Positions 10,019 through 19,190 of a stretch of DNA of 64,000 nucleotides are shown here, piece after piece. The position numbers and the translations under genes are program-made. Numbering within the stretch: the stretch's first letter is position 1; every line of letters begins with the position of its first letter. The stretch spans positions 3,472,001 through 3,536,000 of the forward strand of contig JAPFFF010000009.1 in the NCBI GenBank assembly GCA_039105265.1, written 5' to 3'. Below the pieces are notes generated by a model. It saw nothing but the letters and a program-made list of their open reading frames with translations. It did no database searches and was not told the DNA's origin. This stretch comes from Tritrichomonas musculus. Lineage: Eukaryota; Parabasalia; Tritrichomonadida; Tritrichomonadidae.

Positions 10019-12655
10019 ATCAAAAAGCTCCTTTTGAAGATAATCAAAAGCTTCTTTTAAAGATAATCAAAAAGTTCTTTTAAAGATAATCAAAAGCTCC
10101 TTTTGAAGAGAAATAAAAAGTTCTTTGAAAGATAATCAAAATCTCCTTTTGCAGATAATCAAAAAGTTCTTTTAAAGATAATCAAAATCTCCTTTTGCAG
10201 ATAATCAAAAAGTTCTTTTAAAGATAATCAAAAGCTTGTTTTAAAGATAATCAAAATCTCCTTTTGCAGATAATCAAAAAGTTCTTTTAAAGATAATCAA
10301 AAGCTTCTTTTAAAGATAATCAAAATCTCCTTTAGAAGATAATCAAAAAGTTCTTTTAAAGATAATCAAAAGCTTCTTTTAAAGATAATCAAAATCTCCT
10401 TTAGAAGATAATCAAAAAGTTCTTTTAAAGATAATCAAAATCTCCTTTTGCAGATAATCAAAAAGTTCTTTTAAAGATAATCAAAAGCTCCTTTTAAAGA
10501 TAATCAAAAAGTTCTTTGAAAGATAATCAAAAGCTTCTTTTAAAGATAATCAAAAAGTTCTTTTAAAGATAATCAAAAAGTTCTTTTAAAGATAATCAAA
10601 AGCTCCTTTTGCAGATAATCAAAAAGTTCTTTTAAAGATAATCAAAAAGTTCTTTTAAAGATAATCAAAAGCTCCTTTTGCAGATAATCAAAAAGTTCTT
10701 TGAAAGATAATCAAAAGCTTCTTTTAAAGATAATCAAAATCTCCTTTTGCAGATAATCAAAAGATCCTTTAGAAGATAATCAAAAGCTTCTTTTAAAGAT
10801 AATCAAAATCTCCTTTTGCAGATAATCAAAAAGTTCTTTTAAAGATAATCAAAATCTCCTTTTAAAGATAATCAAAAGCTCCTTTAGAAGATAATCAAAA
10901 AGTTCTTTTAAAGATAATCAAAAGCTTCTTTTAAAGATAATCAAAATCTCCTTTTGCAGATAATCAAAAAGTTTTTTTAAAGATAATCAAAAGCTCCTTT
11001 TGAAGAGAAATAAATAGTTCTTTTAAAGATAATCACAAAGTTCTTTTAAAGATAATCAAAAGCTCCTTTTGAAGAGAAATAAATAGTTCTTTTAAAGATA
11101 ATCAAAAAGTTCTTTTAAAGATAATCAAAAGCTCCTTTTGCAGATAATCAAAAAGTTCTTTGAAAGATAATCAAAAGCTTCTTTTAAAGATAATCAAAAT
11201 CTCCTTTTGCAGATAATCAAAAGATCCTTTAGAAGATAATCAAAAGCTTCTTTTAAAGATAATCAAAATCTCCTTTTGCAGATAATCAAAAAGTTCTTTT
11301 AAAGATAATCAAAATCTCCTTTTAAAGATAATCAAAAGCTCCTTTAGAAGATAATCAAAAAGTTCTTTTAAAGATAATCAAAAGCTTCTTTTAAAGATAA
11401 TCAAAATCTCCTTTTGCAGATAATCAAAAAGTTCTTTTAAAGATAATCAAAAGCTCCTTTTGAAGAGAAATAAATAGTTCTTTTAAAGATAATCACAAAG
11501 TTCTTTTAAAGATAATCAAAAGCTCCTTTTGCAGATAATCAAAAAGTTCTTTTAAAGATAATCAAAAGCTCCTTTTAAAGATAATCAAAAAGTTCTTTGA
11601 AAGATAATCAAAAGCTTCTTTTAAAGATAATCAAAAAGTTCTTTTAAAGATAATCAAAAAGTTCTTTTAAAGATAATCAAAAAGTTCTTTTAAAGATAAT
11701 CAAAAGCTCCTTTTGCAGATAATCAAAAAGTTCTTTTAAAGATAATCAAAAAGTTCTTTTAAAGATAATCAAAAGCTCCTTTTGCAGATAATCAAAAAGT
11801 TCTTTGAAAGATAATCAAAAGCTTCTTTTAAAGATAATCAAAATCTCCTTTTGCAGATAATCAAAAGATCCTTTAGAAGATAATCAAAAGCTTCTTTTAA
11901 AGATAATCAAAATCTCCTTTTGCAGATAATCAAAAAGTTCTTTTAAAGATAATCAAAATCTCCTTTTAAAGATAATCAAAAGCTCCTTTAGAAGATAATC
12001 AAAAAGTTCTTTTAAAGATAATCAAAAGCTTCTTTTAAAGATAATCAAAATCTCCTTTTGCAGATAATCAAAAAGTTCTTTTAAAGATAATCAAAAGCTC
12101 CTTTTGAAGAGAAATAAAAAGTTCTTTTAAAGATAATCAAAAGCTTCTTTTAAAGATAATCAAAATCTCCTTTTGAAGAGAAATAAAAAGTTCTTTTAAA
12201 GATAATCAAAAGCTCCTTTAGAAGATAATCACAAAGTTCTTTTAAAGATAATCAAAATCTCCTTTTGCAGATAATCAAAAGCTCCTTTAGAAGATAATCA
12301 AAAAGTTCTTTTAAAGATAATCAAAAGCTCCTTTTGAAGAGAAATAAAAAGTTCTTTGAAAGATAATCAAAAGCTTCTTTTAAAGATAATCAAAAGCTCC
12401 TTTAGAAGATAATCACAAAGTTCTTTTAAAGATAATCAAAATCTCCTTTTGCAGATAATCAAAAAGTTCTTTTAAAGATAATCAAAATCTCCTTTTGCAG
12501 ATAATCACAAAGTTCTTTTAAAGATAATCAAAAGTTCCTTTTGCAGATAATCAAAAAGTTCTTTTAAAGATAATCAAAAGCTCCTTTTGAAGAGAAATAA
12601 ATAGTTCTTTTAAAGATAATCAAAAAGTTCTTTTAAAGATAATCAAAAGCTCCTT
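10019..12655 (+). repeat. 23-bp satellite array, about 115 copies, with higher-order structure
   Basis: Contiguous 23-bp units, with no spacers, around a consensus of AAAAAGTTCTTTT followed by AAAGATAATC. Variants fall into a few classes (AAAAGCTTC, AAAATCTCC, AAAAGCTCC or AAAAAGTTC at the front; TTTAAAGATAATC, TTTGCAGATAATC, TTAGAAGATAATC or TTGAAGAGAAAT at the back). The order of classes is itself repeated: the rare word AAGATCCTTT occurs at 10761, 11221 and 11865, spacings of 460 and 644 bp, exactly 20 and 28 units, and the blocks that follow each are nearly identical for about 280 bp. That shows block duplication as in higher-order satellites. Each unit carries TCAAAAAGT. Confidence 0.95.
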
Positions 12656-12659
12656 CTGA

Positions 12660-14003
12660 CTTGATGATCAATATACTCAATTGCTTCAACATGATCAGAT
12701 CCAATATCTTTACATTATTCATCAGCGCGTCATTGTTCGAAACGCTCAAAATATGATTGATGATGAAAAGAAGCTTGAAGATCAAAAAGAGAAAAAAGCG
12801 AAGCCGATATCAATTTTAACTATGTACTTACATCACATTCAAACTCAATTCAATAGTGGATTTACAAAATGTAAGAATGCTAATAATGAATTTGATAATA
12901 ATCTTTTGATAAAGTTTGTTGATGCTCCAGTTTACAAGATCTTTCATAACTTTATTCATTTGATTACACCTCTTACGAATAAATATGAAATTGCTTCGAT
13001 TGCTGACAACATCTTTAAGATGATTCTCAAAGGTTATATTAAAGTACCTATCTTAAATGGAAGAATAAGAATGAACTTGCTTGAAACATGCTACGTTTAT
13101 GGGCTCATCCTTTCATCTTTAATTGCAGGAGGTGGAGTGACTCCTTTTGAAGAGAAGTTCCGTTGGGTGATTCCATCAAACACAGACTTAATAAATGATA
13201 AAAATAAACTGAATGAACTTGGTGGTCAGCCCAGTGAAGAAGAAAAGTTTTCATTGATATTTTATATTCAAAAATTAAGCTTAACATGAACAAGAACTTG
13301 TCATAAAACTTTAAAAAATTAGATAAATATGTAATTCATGCAATTACGCTGCACATGAATTGTTATGATGAACTTGTTCATGTTTGTGATTCAAGTTCAG
13401 AAAGAAAAATACAACTACTCAGATTTTCTTACCAGAAAGATCGAACAGAAGAATTATTTTATCATTTATTGAGTAAAGCTCAACTATTATATCAGATAAA
13501 AAGCTCCTCATTAACTGATGATAATCCCAATTCAAAGTTAAAAGTATTGAGGGAATTCAATGATTCAACTTACTCAACAAGATACATAAAAGAGGTCTTC
13601 GTGTTGCAAAAAAGTCGAATTTCAGCAGCACAAAATGGATTCCCGTTATTGGACGATGTATTTAAGAAAGACAAGAACCAATATTTGAAGGAAATAATTG
13701 GCCATATATTGAAAAAAGTTCTTGACTAGTTTTAGTGAATTGAAATCAATTCTTCAACTAAAAGGTGATAAGTTAGACTTAAATAGCAATGATATCGATT
13801 TGTTCTTCAAAGGTTTCTATACAATTACTTCTGATCTTAAAGAAGAAGCACCAGAAGCAAGAATCTTTCCTTATCGATTCTTTAAGTCAATTAACATTTT
13901 CCCAAGCATTTTTGAAGATATATCTTCTGAAACTTGTCGCGATAAAGTCATTCGTATATCAAACAATGTCATCAAAATCCCCCAAGCTCTAACGACGGAT
14001 TAA
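12660..14003 (+). pseudogene. decayed gene of unknown function carried in element B
   Basis: Three successive open stretches in shifting frames look like one broken gene: 12660-13289 (no ATG; open just after the satellite), 13307-13729 and about 13722-14003. A stop and frameshift separate the first two and a small frameshift separates the last two. The first piece includes a charged helix (DDEKKLEDQKEKKAKP) and LLETCYVYGLILSSLIAGGG. The second ends IGHILKKVLD, and the third continues plausibly with FSELKSILQLKGDKLDL. Composition is AT-rich like host genes. The family is not recognised. The 5' end has been replaced by, or recombined with, the 23-bp satellite. Confidence 0.5.
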
Positions 14004-14515
14004 TCCCTTGAGAACATAAATCTTCAAGAACACTTAAAATATTACTTAACTCCTCTAATGCTAAATATTCACATTGTATCGTTACAATTAACCGATACGC
14101 GTAAACAAGACTGTACATTGAAATAAATCCTAGCGCAAGTGGACAATCGAGGATAGCCGCACTAAGTCGATCTGATTTAGAAATCCTCTCTAAGCATTAT
14201 CACAACAACATTAAGTAGTCTCCTTTTTGACTGAGTTCTACTTCATTTGCTGCTAAAGCTACCTCGGCTTGAATAATCGGTTGCTTTTTTTGCGACGTTT
14301 CCTTTATCTGATCAATTGCTCGACCTTCTCCGTGGAGAACATCGCAAAGGGTTCCTCCTTTCTCTTTTTCTAACCCTAACCCACTTGTCGTATTCCTCTG
14401 TGGATCAAAATAGATTAAAAGTGTTCGAATTCACTTTCGCGCTAAACAACTGCACTTTTTTGATTCGCTATCGAAAAAAATGTCGCTGCATGATCTTTCT
14501 ATACGCTTCATACGC
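13970..14515 (-). pseudogene. GC-richer remnants beside the pheT fragment, unidentified
   Basis: Minus-strand open stretches without recognisable family: about 13970-14210 encodes roughly 75 codons including RLSAAILDCPLALGFIS and LEELSNILSVLEDLCSQG, and about 14218-14425 encodes a stretch containing GLGLEKEKGGTLCDVLHGEG and PIIQAEVALAANEVELSQ. Base composition is visibly less AT-rich than the surroundings. Because they adjoin the bacterial-type pheT fragment on the same strand, they may be neighbours from the same bacterial source; this is inference. The third open stretch of the decayed plus-strand gene overlaps the left end. Confidence 0.35.
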
Positions 14516-14746
14516 CCTTAAAGTAAACTCGAGATGTTCCTTTAAAGCAATCACAATCTTTTCAAAAGATTGCTCAATCCCGCAATCCTCTGGAGTTTTA
14601 TTAGTATTTCGAAATATTAAGCTAAACGCGAGACTCTACCTATTTTGTTCTATACGTTCTCCTTTATATATATCGAATAATGAAATCTCGTCATGTGAAA
14701 ATGCATCACCCCCTGCTTTTTGTGCTAACTCTTTGACCGAATCCAT
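14516..14746 (-). pseudogene. pheT: fragment of bacterial-type phenylalanyl-tRNA synthetase beta subunit
   Basis: Read on the minus strand from ATG at 14746, 76 codons plus one internal stop correspond to the extreme C-terminus of bacterial PheT, the FDX-ACB (anticodon-binding) domain. Matching marks are the GGD..... then SLFDIYKGERI (family: LFDVYRGxxI), SLAFSLIFRNTNKT (family: SLAFSLTFRxPDRT) and FEKIVIALKEHLEFTLR (family: VxKIVxALxxxLGAELR). TAG at 14636-14638 stands where the family has a Lys before SLAFSL. The usual stop after LR is lost. It begins 24 bp from the second satellite array. The eukaryotic cytosolic beta subunit does not end in this domain, so a bacterial source is favoured. 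Identified from remembered family pattern. Confidence 0.7.
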
Positions 14747-14769
14747 TACTCCTTTGCTTTGCTTCCTTC

Positions 14770-15465
14770 ATTTTGAAGATAAACAAAAGATCCTTTTGAA
14801 GATAAACAAAAAGTCCTTTTGAAGATAATCAAAAGATCCTTTTAGAGATAAACAAAAAGTCATTTTGAAGATAAACAAAAGCTCCTTTTAGAGATAAACA
14901 AAAAGTCATTTTGAAGATAAACAAAAGCTCCTTTTAGAGATAAACAAAAAGTTCTTTTGAAGATAATCAAAAGATCCTTTTGAAGATAAACAAAAAGTCC
15001 TTTTGAAGATAAACAAAAGCTCCTTTTAGAGATAAACAAAAAGTTCTTTTGAAGATAATCAAAAGATCCTTTTGAAGATAAACAAAAAGTCCTTTTGAAG
15101 ATAATCAAAAGCTCCTTTTAGAGATAAACAAAAAGTTCTTTTGAAGATAATCAAAAGATCCTTTTGAAGATAAACAAAAAGTCCTTTTGAAGATAATCAA
15201 AAGCTCCTTTTAGAGATAAACAAAAAGTCCTTTTGAAGATAATCAAAAGATCCTTTTAGAGATAAACAAAAAGTCATTTTGAAGATAAACAAAAGCTCCT
15301 TTTAGAGATAAACAAAAAGTTCTTTTGAAGATAATCAAAAGATCCTTTTGAAGATAAACAAAAAGTCCTTTTGAAGATAATCAAAAGATCCTTTTAGAGA
15401 TAAACAAAAAGTCCTTTTGAAGATAATCAAAAGCTCCTTTTAGAGATAAACAAAAAGTCCTTTTG
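14770..15465 (+). repeat. second 23-bp satellite array, about 30 copies
   Basis: The same 23-bp family as at 10019-12655 but built from different variants: fronts AAAAGATCC, AAAAAGTCC, AAAAGCTCC, AAAAAGTTC and AAAAAGTCA, and backs TTTTGAAGATAAAC, TTTTAGAGATAAAC or TTTTGAAGATAATC. GATAAAC is nearly absent from the first array. The two arrays have therefore evolved separately. An open minus-strand frame at 14860-15108 is a by-product of the repeat. Confidence 0.93.
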
Positions 15466-15541
15466 ATAACTGCTTAAGCAAATAAAGCATTCAAAAATTC
15501 AATGAGCTTTTAATTTTTCAAATAGATGGCCACATTTATCA

Positions 15542-17362
15542 ATGGAAACTGTGAGTTATACGCCGTTTTATTATTATCATCCCTCATTAAGATATCAAAC
15601 AACGCCATATTTATCTACAGGTGAATATGAAATATTGCAACAAATAAAAATCCAGTATCCAAAATCATCATACGATAGCTTATATACCAAAATTTTGCAT
15701 TCTCTTCCTAGAATGAAAAACTTTTTACCCGAGGAAATTAAGAAAATGTATGAAGATAAGCGAAATGAGCTTATGTTTAACAATAATAGTTTCGAATTTT
15801 TTAAATCAGCAGAAGGGATAACAGAATTAGTGAAGATGGCGCATTCTCCAGCTAATTATCTTTGGGACAATCCTTTCCCTTTTTCAAATACTCGTAAAAA
15901 AGTTCAATGGTCTGATGAAGAGAATCAATTACTGGAAAAAATTATGAATGAAGCAAGCTCTAGTGTTGAGTTTGCATTCCTACCTTTATGCTTCCCGGGT
16001 CGGACCGGGAAGCAAATACATTTTCACTTCACAGAAATGCTGAAAAAGAACCAATTATTGAAAGATCCTCGAAAAATAATTCCATCTAAACCATTTGATT
16101 TACAAATGCACCGTTATTTTATTCATCTAACAGAAAAGATAATGACCAATGAGCTGATTGATTTATTTCATAAAGGATATCAGATAACAGAGAAAATGAT
16201 AATAGATAAAGCAAATATGTTTTTCCGTTTTTCATGGGTGTTATCAGAACGTTTATGCTATCAAATCTTTATGAGTGACGGAACTCCAATTTATAAAACT
16301 AATGCTGAAAAAGAATATAGTGAAGAATTTATCTCAGCTTGCCAACAAAAAGAAATAGAAATCAAACAGTTATTATTCGACTCTAATGGAAATATTGATG
16401 ATGATCTTCTTCACAAATTCCTGAAAAAGCATCGATTACCAATGCCAACATTTTCCAAACAATGGGTTAGATCTTTCATGAAACGAAATGGTCTTTCATG
16501 GCGGCATGCTCATTTTTCTAGATACGGAGCGGTTGACCCAAGATATGTAAAAGAATATAAGATAAAACTTGCGCAGGCAATAAATCGTTATGGTTATGAT
16601 TACGTTTATAATATGGACGAAACGGCAGTTCGTGTTGTAAATAATGCAACACGAACTGCTGCACCAATTGGGGTTGAGCAGGTTCTCATTCATTCAGATG
16701 CCAAAGAAAAAGAAGCATTCACTGCGATAGGCACATGTTCTAGAAATCGCACATATCCTTTGATCCTTCTAGCCAAAGGTTTCACAGAAAAATGTTGTGA
16801 AAAATTCAAAGCAAGAGGAGCAACTGAGGTGTGGCCAACCAAAACAACAAAAGCCTGGATGAATGAACATATTATGTTAAGATACTTGCAACATTTGCAT
16901 GATAAAATTGCAAATAAAGAACCATGCGCACTGGTTCTTGACTCTTTCAAAGCGCATTGCACTAAAGAAGTAATAGAGGAAGCGAAAAGGCTCGACATTG
17001 AGCTTATATATGTTCCGACAAATGGAACAGGCGAGTTCCAGCCACTGGATAGAAGGATTTTCGGGATTTTAAAGTCAAAACTTCGATCCATGGCTGGAAC
17101 ACGCCTATTCTCTGGGCCAAAACGATTTGAAATGATATTCAAAGATCTTATCAAATCGTGGGATGAAATAGAACCAGAAAATCTAATTTCTGCTTGGGAT
17201 ATTCAAGATTTAGAAATTTTGGTTCAAACTATTGCTAACAAAGGTCAGATGGATGAAAACATATTTGATTATCCTCTAGATCCTTTTGATTGGGAATCAG
17301 ATTCAGATTCAGATGATGACGATGATGATGATCCCGATTATAAAGGTAAATCTGATTTTTAA
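15542..17362 (+). CDS. pogo-like DDE transposase with N-terminal Myb-like domain
   Basis: 606 residues, ATG at 15542. Domains in order: an N-terminal region of unknown fold (1-115); a Myb/SANT-like domain at about 119-168 (VQWSDEENQLLEKI ... FPGRTGKQIHFHF); a CENP-B-type helix-turn-helix at about 275-330 (LLHKFLKKHRLPMPTFSKQW then RSFMKRNGLSWRHAH); a DDE core with Asp359 (NMDETAV), Asp467 (ALVLDSFKAHC) and Asp503 (EFQPLDRRIFG), 35 residues between the last two; and an acidic C-terminal tail (SDSDSDDDDDDD). All three catalytic Asp are present and no stop interrupts, so it may be active. It would bind the 26-bp ends at 9611 and 18411 and integrate at TA. Located between the second satellite and the right end of element B. 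The Myb-like front is unusual for pogo relatives. Confidence 0.88.
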   Translation: METVSYTPFYYYHPSLRYQTTPYLSTGEYEILQQIKIQYPKSSYDSLYTKILHSLPRMKNFLPEEIKKMYEDKRNELMFNNNSFEFFKSAEGITELVKMAHSPANYLWDNPFPFSNTRKKVQWSDEENQLLEKIMNEASSSVEFAFLPLCFPGRTGKQIHFHFTEMLKKNQLLKDPRKIIPSKPFDLQMHRYFIHLTEKIMTNELIDLFHKGYQITEKMIIDKANMFFRFSWVLSERLCYQIFMSDGTPIYKTNAEKEYSEEFISACQQKEIEIKQLLFDSNGNIDDDLLHKFLKKHRLPMPTFSKQWVRSFMKRNGLSWRHAHFSRYGAVDPRYVKEYKIKLAQAINRYGYDYVYNMDETAVRVVNNATRTAAPIGVEQVLIHSDAKEKEAFTAIGTCSRNRTYPLILLAKGFTEKCCEKFKARGATEVWPTKTTKAWMNEHIMLRYLQHLHDKIANKEPCALVLDSFKAHCTKEVIEEAKRLDIELIYVPTNGTGEFQPLDRRIFGILKSKLRSMAGTRLFSGPKRFEMIFKDLIKSWDEIEPENLISAWDIQDLEILVQTIANKGQMDENIFDYPLDPFDWESDSDSDDDDDDDPDYKGKSDF

Positions 17363-18385
17363 ATAAACAAAACATTTTCTTACTATATCTATTAGTTTTT
17401 TTTTAATTTTTATTTTTTTCTAATGAAAAAATCAACTTTTTGATATAACTAAACAACCAGCTAAACAGAAAAAGTTTCAAATTTGTTAACATTAATAAAA
17501 TTCATATAAAAATTACATGCTACTATCAATTATAAATATCAATTACTCCAAAATTTTGACAAAACCAAAATATTTCTTATTTATTATTATTAATTTTAAA
17601 AATTGATTAGCCAAAATATAAATCTTATAGCGTTATATATTTACTTATATAAAATATTTTTTGAATTAAACTTTGGTCGTACAATAGAGTATCTAATTTT
17701 ATTTAATTATTATTTTAAAGAATGTAGTATTTTAGCTGCAATGCAAAATAGGGGTAAATACAATGCTTTTAAACAAATTTTAAACTTTGATTTCATTCAT
17801 TAAGTCAAAATGTATTTGAATGATAAATATATGAAAAATAAAACATCATTTTGATGCATTATTTCTATGAATCATAATGAATATATTGTCAAATCAAACG
17901 AAAAATTAATGAAAATAAACAACAAATTTAAAAAAACACTAAAACAAAAATGCAAAAAACAGTATTTTTCAAAAGAAAAATACTATTTCTGGATAGTTGT
18001 TTTATTTTTATATTTAGTTTTAAAAATATCACATTTTTGCGCTAGTAAAATTAGCTTAATATGAAATGAAAAAAAGATATGAACAAATGAATAAAACAAT
18101 TATCCAAAAAAACTAAAGATATATATACCAAAAGATAGCATTCTATATGAATATAATCAATTCATTTATATTTTTTCATTTTTTTTTTTATTTAAAGAAT
18201 AAAACTTCAATCAAATTATAACAAATTATTTAAACGTAAGAAAAATGTAACCATCTCTATAATAAATTATAAAATTGAGAGGAAAGAAAAAGAACTGTCA
18301 CAAATTGAATGAAGAAAAAATACTATTTACATTTTTTCAATTAAATCAATAGAATTTTTTTTTCTGAGAATTTGAATGTTACTCA
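17363..18385. other. right-hand non-coding part of element B
   Basis: About 1 kb of AT-rich sequence between the transposase stop and the right terminal repeat. Short open frames at 17603-17803 and 17867-18064 show low-complexity composition and no family features; I do not call them genes. AGAACTGTCAC at 18291 also occurs near the left end (9691), in direct orientation. Confidence 0.55.
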
Positions 18386-18413
18386 CGCTAATCTGAATGG
18401 CCGTTTATAAATA

Positions 18414-19066
18414 TGGGTAATTTTCACAAAATATATATATATATTTAAATAATATTACTTTTTTATGCATGCAACATTTATTTGCTCAGATACCTTGCTC
18501 GTTTACAATCCAAAATAAAATCAATGTAATATTAATGTTGAATCCATTTGGCCTAATTCTTGCGACTATTAGTAAAATATTCTTTATAAATTGTTGGAGT
18601 ATAAAATTTACAATTTATATACCATTGATTCCGAATTACAAAATTTGAAATGGTAAAATAGTTCTTTTAATAAAATATACACATCGTTTGTTATATACAG
18701 CTAATCATAAATATATGATTTGAATAAGATATTTATCATTTGATAAAAGAATAATCCCATTTAATATTACAACATCGTTAAAACTTTTTGTATGCTGATT
18801 TAAATAATTGGATATGAAAAAGTTTGTGTTTTCTTCAAAGAAATTTCCTTATGAGCATATCGAATCTTTGAAGTTGTGTTCAAAGTTTTTGTTTTGTATG
18901 ATTTAAAATACTGAAATTGACACCAAATTGAGTGAACAACTCTAATTTCCTTTAAATCTGAAAAGAATCAAAATTCATATGATAAATGCACACTTAAAAC
19001 CAGAAAAAAAATCAATGCACTTTTATACATACATAAACACTGTTAAATATAATCAGCATCAATAAA

Positions 19067-19100
<34 letters not shown>

Positions 19101-19190
19101 ATAATAATAAATATCATATTATCAGTTTAAAAATAATATAAAACAAGAGTTAAAAAATAATAATAAAAATAACAACAAGAACAATAAAAA
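18414..19190. other. AT-rich intergenic sequence, poly-A tract
   Basis: The segment begins with TGGGTAA, the right half of the insertion target palindrome. It ends near an uninterrupted A tract of about 30 bp (19068-19098). No gene seen. Confidence 0.6.

Larger units (their letters stand above)
9611..18411 (+). mobile_element. 8.8-kb composite DNA transposon with Myb-DDE transposase (element B)
   Basis: The ends are perfect inverted repeats of at least 26 bp: TTTATAAACGGCCATTCAGA plus TTAGCG at 9611-9636, matched in reverse complement at 18386-18411. Weaker similarity continues inward for about 25 bp. TA flanks both ends (9609-9610 and 18412-18413), the usual Tc1/mariner/pogo target duplication. 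In order it contains: an AT-rich left end; a 2.6-kb array of 23-bp repeats; a decayed gene (12660-14003); GC-richer bacterial-like sequence (about 13970-14746) with a pheT fragment; a second 23-bp array (14770-15465); an intact transposase (15542-17362); and an AT-rich right end. The perfect ends and intact transposase point to a fairly recent insertion. That all cargo moves as one unit is inference. Confidence 0.75.

Noticed and set aside
10019-12655. Possible CRISPR-like array
   Set aside because: The 23-bp units are contiguous with no unique spacers and the organism is eukaryotic; this is a satellite.
14316-14822. 168-codon plus-strand open frame
   Set aside because: It is antisense to the pheT fragment, whose minus-strand translation matches a known family; the plus frame matches nothing.
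14860-15108. 82-codon repetitive minus-strand frame (FCLSSKGSF type)
   Set aside because: It is a by-product of the 23-bp satellite; each unit shifts the frame and no start context or conserved domain exists.
17603-18064. Two short plus-strand frames after the transposase
   Set aside because: AT-driven composition, no motifs, within the non-coding end of element B.
18412-18450. Inr-like initiator (TCAYTW) motifs of Trichomonas vaginalis across the window
   Set aside because: I checked the bases just before most ATGs and found a convincing match only before the HMG gene, so no general annotation was made.
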